Origin: Lolium rigidum
Taxonomy: Eukaryota; Streptophyta; Magnoliopsida; Poales; Poaceae
Assembly (NCBI RefSeq): GCF_022539505.1
Contig: NC_061514.1
Location: forward strand, 38,655,769 to 38,719,768
Length of the DNA: 64,000 bases
Reading direction: 5' to 3'
Within the stretch, counting starts at the first letter, position 1. Every line of letters starts with the position of its first letter. Under the pieces are notes generated by a model. The model was not told the DNA's origin and ran no database searches. It saw only the letters and a program-made list of their open reading frames with translations. Made by a program: the position numbers and the translations under genes. Positions 24,163 through 34,410 of this stretch are shown here, piece by piece.

Positions 24163-24673
24163 TGATTATTATAAAGAATGATATGATATAGGTTATAACT
24201 ATCCTTATGAAACTTGTCATAGTTATGATTGGATTGCCAAAAACAATTCCCTTAATATGCAACTTGTTTACCATGTTCAAATTCTTGATAATAATCCTGC
24301 TCCAATTACTATTAATGAGAAGAATTCTTCTTATGCCAAAATTAATGATACTTCTATGCATATGAACCATGATAAGAATGTTTTAAGTGATGGGTATATT
24401 GTGGATTTCATCAATGATGCTACTGAAAGTTATTATGAGAGAGGGAAACATGGGTATATGCATCTTAATAATATTAAGTTTCCCCTCTTTATGTTGAGAA
24501 TCTTGAAGTTACTCGTGTTTTATCCTCTTATGCTTGTCACTTTGTTCTTCATGAATTCATTTGTGTACAAGATTACTTTTCATAGGAAGCATGTTAGGTT
24601 TAAATTTGTTTTGAATTTGCCTCTTGATGCTCTCTTTTGCTTCAAATACTATTCCTTGCGATTGCATCATTAA
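24163..24673 (+). pseudogene. Second continuation of the element Y ORF, hydrophobic C-terminus
   Basis: Open frame from 24257 (MQLVYHVQILDNN...) to a stop at 24673, 138 codons, with open sequence in the same sense just upstream. The last 60 residues are hydrophobic (FPLFMLRILKLLVFYPLMLV TLFF), possibly one or two membrane segments. The frame differs from both preceding pieces, so another frameshift lies near 24160-24250. It occupies the position of the protease-like tail in element X but lacks an ILGRPFL motif. Function unknown. Confidence 0.45.
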
Positions 24674-27256
24674 AACTGTTGAGCCCATCTTAATGGCTAT
24701 AAAGAAAGAACTTCTTGGGAGATAACCCATGTGTTTATTTTGCTACAGTACTTTTATTTTGTATTTGAGTCTTGGAAGTTGTTACTACTGTAGCAACCTC
24801 TTCTTATCTTAATTTTGTTGCATTTTTGTGCCAAGTAAAGTCTTTGATAGTAAGGTTCATACTAGATTTGGATTACTGCGCAGAAACAGATTTCTTGCTG
24901 TCACGAATCTGGGCCTAATTTTCTGTAGGTAACTCAGAAAATTATGCCAATTTACGTGAGTGATCCTCAGATATGTACGCAACTTTCATTCAATTTGAGC
25001 ATTTTCATTTGAGCAAGTCCGGTGCCTCTTTAAAATTCGTCTTTACGGATCGTTCTGTTTTGACAGATTCTGCCTTTTATTTCGCATTGCCTCTTTTGCT
25101 ATGTTGGATGGATTTCTTTGTTTCATTAATGACCAGTAGCTTTGTGCAATGTCCAGAAGTGTTAAGAATGATTGTGTCACCTCTGAACATGTGAATTTTT
25201 GATTATGCACTAACCCTCTAATGAGTTGTTTCGAGTTTGGTGTGGAGGAAGTTTTCAAGGGTCAAGAGAGGAGGATGATACAACGTGATCAAGAAGAGTG
25301 AAAGCTCTAAGCTTGGGGATGCTCCGGTGGTTCATCCCTGCATATTTCAATAAGACTCAAATATCTAAGCTTGGGGATGCCCAAGCCATCCCCTTCTTCA
25401 TCGACAACATTATCAGGTTCCTCCCCTGAAACTATATTTTTATTCCATCACATCTTATGTACTTTACTTGGAGCGTCTGTTTGTTTTTGTTTTTATTTTT
25501 GTTTGAATAAATGCTTGTGTGGGAGAGAGACACACTCCGCTGGTTCATATGAACATATATGTTCTTAGTTTTTAATTTTCATGGCGAAGGTTGAAACTGC
25601 TTCGTTAATTGTTATATGGTTGGAATCGGGAAATGCTACATGTAGTAATTCTAAAATGTCTTGAATAATTTGATACTTTGCAATTGTTGTGCTCATGTTT
25701 AAGCTCTTGCATCATATACTTTGCACCTATTAATGAAGAAATACATAGAGCTTGCTAAAATTTGGTTTGCATAATTGGTCTCTCTAAAGTCTAGATAATT
25801 TCTAGTATTGAGTTTTGAACAACAAGGAAGACGGTGTAGAGTCTTATAATGTTTACAATATGTCTTTTATGTGAGTTTTGCTGCACCGGTTCACCCTTGT
25901 GTTTGTTTCAAATAACCTTGCTAGCCTAAACCTTGTATCGAGAGGGAATACTTCTCATGCATCCAAAATCCTTGAGCCAACCACTATGCCATTTGTGTCC
26001 ACCATACCTACCTACTACATGGTATTTCTCCGCCATTCCAAAGTAAATTGCTTGAGTGCTACCTTTAAAATTTCCATCATTCGCCTTTGCAATATATAGC
26101 TCATGGGACAAATAGCCTAAAAACTATTGTGGTATTGAATATGTACTTATGCACTTTATCTCTTATTAAGTTGCTTGTTGTGCGATAACCATGTTCCTGG
26201 GGACGGCATCAACTACTCTTTGTTGAATATCATGTGAGTTGCTATGCATGTCCGTCTTGTCTGAAGTAAGGGAGATTTACCACTAGTTGAATGGTTAGAG
26301 CATGCATACTGTTAGAGAAGAACATTGGGCCGCTAACTAAAGCCATGAATCATGGTGGAAGTTTCAGTTTTGGACAAATATCCTCAATCTCATATGAGAA
26401 CATTAATTGTTGCTAATTGCTTATGCATTAAAGAGGAGTCCATTATCTGTTGTCTATGCTGTCCCGGTATGGATGTCTAAGTTGAGAATAATCAAAAGAG
26501 AGAAATCCAATGCGAGCTTTCTCCTTAGACCTTTGTACTGGCGGCATAGAGGTACCCCTTTGTGACACTTGGTTAAAACATGTGTATTGCGATGATAATC
26601 CCGGTAATCCAAGCTAATTAGGACAAGGTGCGGGCACTATTAGTATACTATGCATGAGGCTTGCAACTTGTAAGATATAATTTACATGATACATATGCTT
26701 TATTACTACCGTTGACAAAATTGTTTCATGTTTTCAAAATAAAAGCTCTAGCACAAATATAGCAATCGATGCTTTCCTCTTTGAAGGACCATTCTTTTAC
26801 TTTTATGTTGAGTCAGTTCACCTATTTCTCTCCACCTCAAGAAGCAAACACTTGTGTGAACTGTGCATTGATTCTTACATACTTGCTTATTGCACTTGTT
26901 ATATTGCTTTGCATTGACAACTATCCATGAGATATACATGTTACAAGTTGAAAGCAACCGCTGAAACTTAATCTTCCATTGTGTTGCTTCAATGTCTTTA
27001 CTTTGAATTTATTGCTTTATGAGTTAACTCTTATGCAAGACTTATTGATGCTTGTCTTGAAAGTATTATTCATGAAAAGTCTTTGCTATATGATTCAATT
27101 GTTTACTCATTGCATTAACATTGCTTTGAATCGCTGCATTCATCTCATATGCTTTACAATAGTATGATCAAGATTATGTTGGTAGCATGTCACTTCAGAA
27201 ATTATCTTTTATCGTTTACCTACTCGAGGACGAGTAGGAACTAAGCTTAGGGATGC
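24674..27256 (+). mobile_element. 3' non-coding internal region of element Y with polypurine tract
   Basis: Homologous to 343-690 plus 7414-9677 of element X. It has no real ORF. Copies of AAGCTTGGGGATGC lie at 25309 and 25367, and the functional-position copy AAGCTTAGGGATGC at 27243 directly before the 3' LTR. Confidence 0.8.
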
Positions 27257-28654
27257 CGATACGTCTCCAACGTATCTATAATTTTTGATGTTCCATGCTT
27301 GTTTTATGACAATACCTACATGTTTTGTTCACACTTTATATCGTTTTTATGCATTTTCCGGAACTAACCTATTGACGAGATGCCGAAGGGCCAGTTGTTG
27401 TTTTCTGCTGTTTTTGGTTTCAGAAATCCTAGTAAGGAAATATTTTCGGAATCGGACGAAATCAACACCGAAGATCTTAAAATTCCCGGAAGCTTCCGTA
27501 GCACCGGAGAAAGGCCGTAGGGGAGCCAGGGGGCCCCACCCCACAGGGCGGCGCAGCCCAAAGGGGGGGGCGCGCCCCCTACTGTGTGGGCACCCCGTGG
27601 CCCCTCCGACTCCGCCTCTTCGCCTATTTAGTCGTCCCTGACCTAAAACCTCGACCCAGTTCGACGAAACCAGAGAAAACCATCCAGAGCCGCCGCCATC
27701 GCGAAACTCCAACTCGGGGACGAAGTCTCGTTCCGGCACCTCGCCGGGACGGGGAATTGCCCCCGAGTCATCTCCACCCGCCATCTTCACCGCCATCGCT
27801 GTCTCCATGATGAGGAGGGAGTAATTCACCCCTGGGCCGAGGGCTCCACCGTAGCTATGTGGTTCATCTCTCTCTTTATGTGATCTAGTTGAATATCATC
27901 TATGTGCTACTCTAGTGATGTTATTAAAGTACTCTATTCCTCCTCTACGGTGTAATGGTGACAGTGTGTGCATCGTGTAGTACTTGGCGTAGTCTATGAT
28001 CATAATCTCTTGTAGGTTATGGAGTTAATTATTACTATGATAGTATTGATGTGATCTATGCCTCCTTCATAGTGTGATGGTGACAAGGTGCATGCTATGT
28101 TAGTTCTCGGTGTAATTGTGTTGATCTATCTTGCACTCTAAGGTTATTTAAACATGAATATCGAATATTGTGGAGCTTGTTAACTCCGGCATTGAGGGTT
28201 CGTGTAATCCTACACGCTTAGTGGTGTTCATCATCCAACAAGAGGGTGTAGAGTGGTTCTATTATGTGATCATTGTTGAGAGTGTCCACTAGTGAAAGCA
28301 GGATTCCTGGGCCTTGCTTCCAAGCATCGAATCTCCGTTTGTTTACTATTTTGTTGCATGTTTACTCGCTGCCATATTTTATTCAGATTGCTATTACCAC
28401 TCATACTCATCCATATTACTTGCATCTCACTATCTCTTCGCCGAACTAGTGCACCTATTAGGTGTGTTGGGGACACAAGAGACTTCTTGCATTGTGATCG
28501 CAGGGTTGCTTGAGAGGGATATCTTTGACCTCTTCCTCCCTGAGTTCGATAAACCTTGGGTGATCCACTTAAGGGAAACTTGCTGCTGTTCTACAAACCT
28601 CTGCTCTTGGAGGCCCAACACTGTCTACAAGAATAGAAGCGTGTGTAGACATCA
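27257..28654 (+). repeat. 3' LTR of element Y
   Basis: 1398 bp, partner of 11430-12823. It begins cGATACGTCTCC where TGATACG is expected (CTG read as CG at the boundary) and ends GTAGACATCA. Followed by GTGGA at 28655-28659. Confidence 0.9.
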
Positions 28655-29218
28655 GTGGACTGCTCACACATCGATCCGGAGGCGATCATGACGATGAAGA
28701 TACCTTCGGGAGATGATTCCCCTCTCCGGCAGGGTGCCGGAGGCGATCTCCTGAATCCCCCGAGATGGGATTGGCGGCGGCGGCGTCTCTGGAAGGTTTT
28801 CCATATCGTGGCTCTCGGTACTGGGGATTTCGCGACGAAGACTTTAAGTAGGCGGAAGGGCAGGTCAAGGGGCGTCACGGGGGCCCCACACAACAGGGCC
28901 GCACGGGCCCCCTGTTGGCCGCGCCGCCCTACTGTGGCGGTGCCTCGTGGCCCCACTTCGTTTCCTCTTCGGACTTCTGGAAGCTTCGTGGAAAAATAGG
29001 CCCCTGGGCGTTGATTTCGTCCAATTCCGAGAATATTTCCTTACTAGGATTTCTGAAACCAAAAACAGCGAAAACAAGAATCGGCTCTTCGGCATCTCGT
29101 CAATAGGTTAGTGCCGGAAAATGCATAATAATGACATATAATATGTATAAAACATGTGAGTATCATCATAAAAGTAGCATGGAACATAAGAAATTATAGA
29201 TACGTTTGGGACGTATCA
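28655..29218 (-). repeat. Inverted X LTR, right part (5' half of the LTR)
   Basis: Reverse complement of about 9678-10245, ending ...GGGACGTATCA at 29218, the TGATACGTCCC terminus. Together with 11363-11429 it is the first ~630 bp of an X LTR; the rest of that element is missing. Confidence 0.85.
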
Positions 29219-29673
29219 AGGATCTCCACCAAGGGATTTGGTCCCTCTCAAGCCGGTTTTGGAGTTCTTGAGATTTTGCTCACTAAGCCTTCCCTTGAAG
29301 CTTTTATTGCTCTATTGAGCAAGGAGAGCAATGTATTCGGGTAATTCCCCTCATCATCCCCCTATGTCTTGGATTCCCTTGCATATTGCTCCATTTTTTA
29401 GGGATTTGAGAATCTAGGGTTAGGGTTAGGGTTAGGCTTAGTACCTTGTCCCATTAGAATGTCATACACCTCAATTCATGGGATTCACTCTATATTGCTA
29501 TAATATTTACAAGTATATGCGTTTTTTGCATGAATGTGTGTCAAAAATCTGGAAGTTCATAAGTAATTATCATAGCCCGACCCACGGCCCAGTGTGCCGG
29601 CTCATATATCGGCCGGGCAAGCGTGTCGCCCGGCAGACCGGCTGCCTGACCGGCTGGTCCGGTCTAAAGCCCG

Positions 29674-31394
29674 GTGCTGTCGGCCGATGCAACGACTCGC
29701 CCAAATTTTTGCGCAATTTCGTCAAAACACTTGTATACATATTATACTTTTGGCCTCCTTATTCCTGATGATGTGTACACTTATCCCACTACTATCCCCC
29801 CCTTTATTTGCTCATTCACAGGTGATTCTAGTGATGGCAACCGTGTTGCTTCCAAGAAGGGCAAGAATGAGAGGCCCCCAGGGTGCCGTACAAGCTCTCG
29901 TGTGCCTAGCAAAGCAGCTCATAGCAGTGGTCCGGGCAGTTCTGCTGGAGGTCGGAGCAAGACAACAGGGAAGAAGAGGAAAGGCAAAGATACAGTTCAA
30001 GATGATGATCTTGTGGAGAAACAACCAAATTTCAATACTGGTACAGTTCAAATTGCTGGTTGGAGGATACTCAGAGAGGAAAACCCCTATCGTTTCGAGA
30101 AAAGAACCTACACCGATGGTGACAGGGAATTCTGGACCAAGACTCAGGCTTGCTTCTAGGATGACTTCTACAGCTGTCCAGAGCTCATGAGAAATGTCAC
30201 CTTTGTGCAGCCCAGGGCCATCAACAGGGAAGAGCTCCTCATGTTCAGTGCCACTGAGTACCGCTTTATGGTTGACACTTTGCAGAAGATGGGACTTCTT
30301 GATCTTGTGTGCTTGAAGCCTGGCAACTCTGACAATATCGGGGAGTATTGCCCGGTCCTTGTCTCTCAGTTCCACTGCACTGTGTACTTCCATGATGATC
30401 CTGCTCGCACTATGACTTGGATGACTAGGATGGAGCAGTATTCCTGCAACTACAATGACTTTTGTAATGCAATGGTACTTGGTGGTGACCGTGCTTGTGG
30501 CTTTCGGATCCACACCGAGGACCCATTCACTCACGGTAACATTGCATTCTCGCTACCCTCCGGAGCCCGCACATGCTCCTCCACTCATCTCGTGGATGTA
30601 CTACACTTACCAAGTGCTAGCCAAGATATTCCGTGAGAGTCTAGTCAGCAAGTCTAGAGATTCGAGTGACTGCCGATCCTACCATCTCAACCTCATGTAC
30701 TACTACCGTCCTCAGAAAGTCAGGAGGATTGATGGCTGCGACTTTCTCTACAATGAACTGAGACGCTTTATTCGCAATCGCATGACTCCAAACTTTGCTC
30801 AGTACATCCAGCAGCTTATCAATATTGTGGTTCCATCTCCGTACAATAGGAAAGATGAAGTGATAAAGATGGAACCTTTCAAGATTCCACAACGGGGAAA
30901 CAAACCTGAAATCCCTGAGTTGATGCCTTCAGAGCGCATGTCCAAGGAAAGGCATGGCCCGACTGCTAGTTCCAGTCCTCTATGTGCCCCAAGCGGGGTG
31001 CCTCTCGCTTCTTGGCAAATATGTGGAAAATGTGCAGGAATACCAATGATGTGGCTCATCAAAGCCTTGCCCTGAATCAAGAGACTAGGAGGTGCCAGAA
31101 TGAATTCATGGCTGCAAGAAACCACCCTGTTCCTCCTCCTGGTCCTGAACTAGAGCCAGTGATTGCTCCAACTTGGAGATGCCTCCCATTGAGGATGCCA
31201 GGTTCCAGAACTTTGACATACCCCTGTTTGCTCATGGTGGATCTTCACATGGTGTTCCTCCTCCCAAGACTAGGTTTAGGACTGCTCCTGCTCCTGATGC
31301 TGCTGGGTCTGGCTCTGATGGGTCTGGAGATGATGAAGACAATGAAGATAATGATGAAGAGGAGTCCCCACCTACTGGGGAAGAGTTCTATTGA
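29674..31394 (+). pseudogene. Element Z protein (plant transposon-associated ORF), one nonsense codon and three frameshifts
   Basis: First piece: a Ser/Lys-rich basic N-terminus (SKKGKNERPPGCRTSS, KKRKGKD, likely nuclear localisation) then GWRILREENPYRFEKRTY, ending at TAG 30157-30159. The same frame continues with DDFYSCPELMRNVTF and PVLVSQFHCTVYFHDDPART to about 30560. A second frame follows (MYYTYQVLAKIFRESLVSKS to about 30975), a third (MCPKRGASRFLANMWKMCRN to about 31165), and a fourth with an acidic tail (DEDNEDNDEEESPPTGEEFY) to a stop at 31392-31394. This resembles the 'putative plant transposon protein' ORFs common in grass genomes (Transposase_32-like by my recollection, unverified). 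No RT or integrase motif is seen. Element family and function are uncertain. Confidence 0.6.
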
Positions 31395-31655
31395 TGGGAA
31401 CGCTAGCATTCCTGCTCTCTCCTGCCATTTTGGTGTTCCGATGCCAAATGGGGAGAAGAGAGTAGAGTCTAGGATTACAGGTTTCCTGGATGGATGTTGA
31501 TGTTTTGCACAAGCCATTGCTACTTTATTTGCTTCTTATTTGGGTTGTGCTATTTGCTTGCTTTCATTTCCGGAATCATTGCTACTTTTAATAATTCGTG
31601 TGTGGACAAGTTATTGTATGCTTAATCTCTATGTTGGATGATTATGATTGTTGCT

Positions 31656-31684
31656 TATATATATATATATATATATATTATATC
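31656..31684. repeat. (TA)n microsatellite
   Basis: Run of alternating AT/TA about 28 bp long in the 3' non-coding part of element Z. Confidence 0.9.
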
Positions 31685-31907
31685 TTATTATATACTTGTA
31701 TATACCATGCTTGCTTCCTAAAGATATTGCGGGAGATACTCATAGTTTTTACAAATGGTGCACTTTGCATTCAAACGAAAATTCTCCAAGTGCATATTAC
31801 GGGGGAGCTGTCTTAATATCTTATATGGAATCAAGGTTCTGAGCTTGTCATAATACTTATATGTGACTCTAGCTCGGTTTGTCATCGTATACCAAAAAGG
31901 GGGAGAT

Positions 31908-33217
31908 TGTAAGGGTATTTTACCCTTATCCATTATTTTGGTAACAATGACACTGTAGCTAGAGTAATCGGACTAATGCATGCCTACAAGATTATTCTCA
32001 GGTATTAGTCTATCAGTCATAATGGTGTATCAATGGAACAAGAAGGTGAAGGGAGACCCCCCACTTCGATGAAAAAGGGAAACACCAGTTTTCCCTCTGG
32101 CCGGCGCCAGGTTCGGCGACACCGGGTGCAGCACCGGCCAGTCCGGCGCGCAGACCGGCTGTGGCGCCGGTGCACACCGGGCGCATTCCAGGAACTCCGC
32201 ACCTCTCGCCCCGCTGTCGCCCGGTCACTCGTCCGGTTTCCGCCGGCTGGTCCAGCGCTTGGCCCGGCGACGCCGGCCTCTGCACCGGACCGCCCGGCGT
32301 CTGCCGGCCCCTGCGCCAATGCACACCGGGGTACTTCCAGTAAGTTGAGATGCTCGTCCGGTACAGGCCCAACGGCTGCCGGCTGGCCCGGTATGTGGCC
32401 CGGCGGCACCTGGTGTGCCACCGGCCAGTCCGGTGCCAGGCCCGGCAGACCGGCCTCCTCGACTTAGTGCTGAGCTGGACAAGTCTCCAACGGTTGGATT
32501 TCAAGTGAAGCTATATATACCCCTTCTCCTAGCTCGGAACTGTTAGGCACTACACTACACTTTGTTCTTGAGCTCTCTCTCTCATACTCCATTATTGGAA
32601 ACACCAAAAGCCTCAGAACTCCCTCCTCTTCCACCCAAACTCAAATCCCTCCGGGGAAAAGCTAGAGGAGGTCTTGATCTATAGTTCCACTGAGCCAAAA
32701 CTTGTTCCCCCTTGTATTCTTCGAGATACCTACTCTCTAGTTTTTCTTGGAAACCCTAGGTGGGCAAAATCGTCCAGAAACATCCAGGCTGTGGATTTGC
32801 TCCTGACAAGATTGTGAAGGTTTGGAGGCTGCCTCAAAGTCTACCACAAGTGAAAGAGCTATTCCTTTGTTGGATAGGCTCGAAGAAGAAGGTGATCCTT
32901 CGTGGTGTTGGGAAAATCCTTCGTGGGATCCCCACCTGTCCAAATGTGACGTACCTTCTTGCAAAGAAAGGGAACACGGGAATACATCTTCGTCTCCGAG
33001 TGATTTCGGTTATTTCTAACTGAACTCTTTACTTGTGTGTTATATATCCTGTGAGAGCCTTCGTGCTTGAGATACTTGTATTATCATCTAGGTTGCCTCA
33101 CCTAGTTTGTGTTAGGCTCACATCTATATTCTGCAAAGCCTAATATTGCAAAGAAAGAATTAAAATTTGTAGAAACCTATTCACCCCCCCTCTAAGTTTA
33201 CCATCTCTGAACTTTCA
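31908..33217 (+). repeat. 3' LTR of element Z
   Basis: Starts TGTAAGGGTATTTTACCC after a polypurine tract and runs to about ...CTCTGAACTTTCA. A strong TATA box TATATATACCCC lies at 32511-32522. U3 contains a dense CCGG cluster (32100-32460). The 3' part has the common 'ACCTATTCACCCCCCCTCTA' (33175-33194). The right boundary is uncertain by several bases and no target duplication was identified. Confidence 0.65.
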
Positions 33218-34410
33218 CAAAGTAAAGTGCATAAGTGAATAGATCGGGTATAGAGATAATCGAGGCATGCAGAGACGATGATTTATCCTGAAGTTCACAC
33301 TCTTTCGAGTGCTAATCTCCGTTTGAGAGGTGTGATGGCTTAGTGCTTCCCGAGAGCCACAAGAGGCCTCACCTTGAGGTGTGGTTGCACGATGCACACA
33401 AACGCCACAAAGGCCTCACCCCAAGATGCGGTAACACACCACACACCAAGCGCCACAAAGGCCTCACCTTATTCTCCGGTGACCCTCGCCCAAAGGCCTA
33501 GGTTACGGTTCCACTAAGGGATTTCCTTCGAGGCGGAAACCGGGCTTAAACAAAGCTTTGGAAACACATCCAAAACTTAATTGGAGGCTCCCAAAAAATC
33601 CACTAAGTCACAAAGCCGTCTAGGGTTACAAGAACCGAAGAGTAACAACCTTCTTGTTTTCACTTCCACGAATCACCATGGAGAACTCAAACTGATGCAC
33701 CAAGTGCAATAGCAAGAACACCACTAAGATGCTCAAATCCTTCACTCTCAAATTCCACCAAAGCTACAAAAGCTATTGGGGGAATAAGATATAAAGAACA
33801 AATAGGAGGAGGAACACCAAATTTCTCCAAGATCTAGATCTAGTGGATTCCCCTCACAAAGAGAGGGATTTGATTGGTGAAGATGTTGATGTAGATCTCA
33901 TCTCTCTTTTCCCTCAAATAAGTGCAACAATCATGGAGGGAGTGAATAAAAAGAGCAAGCAACTCAAGGTCAACGATGGAGGAGAGAGAAAATGAGTAAC
34001 CACTCCCCATGGGGAAGAAGGGGGATTTTTATAGGAACCCCACGAAATCTGACCATTACAGCCACTCTAGACCGGAGACTCCGGACTAGAGGGCTGGAGA
34101 CTCCGGACCCCCATGCAGGGAGCAAGGCACGCTTCGAAATGGATAAAAACAGGTTCCGGACCAGAGTCTCCGGCCCTGGAAAAGACATAAATAGCTGAAA
34201 CTGAAACGGGCATAACTTGAGCATCCAGACTCCAATTTCGGTGATCTTGGAATCGTATTGAAGCTAGGAACAAGCTACAAGATCATGCAGAGAACCATCA
34301 TAGTACACCAAGGGAGGTTAAAACTAAATGGACAAAGGTTTAACCTATCTAAAAGAGACAAATTGGTAACACCTCCAAAATAGAAAATGCAACAACTTGA
34401 GTTAGGAAAC
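33218..34410 (-). mobile_element. Degenerate LTR-like sequence on the minus strand
   Basis: Repetitive sequence with repeated 'ccacaaaggcctcacc' boxes (about 33365-33470) and 'ggagactccgga' (34072-34105). Reading the minus strand, CTATAAAAATCCCC (34024-34037) looks like an LTR TATA box, with U5-like sequence to the left. No ORF. Element family not recognised. Confidence 0.4.

Larger units (their letters stand above)
11430..28654 (+). mobile_element. Element Y: full-length non-autonomous gypsy-type LTR retrotransposon
   Basis: LTRs at 11430-12823 and 27257-28654, target duplication GTGGA at 11425-11429 and 28655-28659, primer site TGGCGCCGTTGCCGGGGA at 12834-12851 (tRNA-Asp type), and polypurine tract AAGCTTAGGGATGC just before the 3' LTR. 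Without the nested LARD (12874-21840) it is about 8.25 kb. It encodes a gag with one zinc knuckle and further low-complexity ORFs but no protease, RT or integrase, so enzymes must come from a related element. It sits inside an inverted X LTR. Confidence 0.9.
29219..31907 (+). mobile_element. Internal region of element Z (unclassified LTR retrotransposon)
   Basis: Starts abruptly at the inverted X LTR, so the 5' LTR is missing from this place. It contains a CCGG-dense patch at 29580-29690, a broken ORF, a (TA)n run, and the polypurine tract AAAAAGGGGGAGAT (31894-31907) before the LTR. Confidence 0.65.

Noticed and set aside
29410..29440. GGTTAGGG repeats resembling telomeric DNA
   Set aside because: Only about three units, of the TTAGGG rather than the plant TTTAGGG type, embedded in retroelement sequence; no interstitial telomere.
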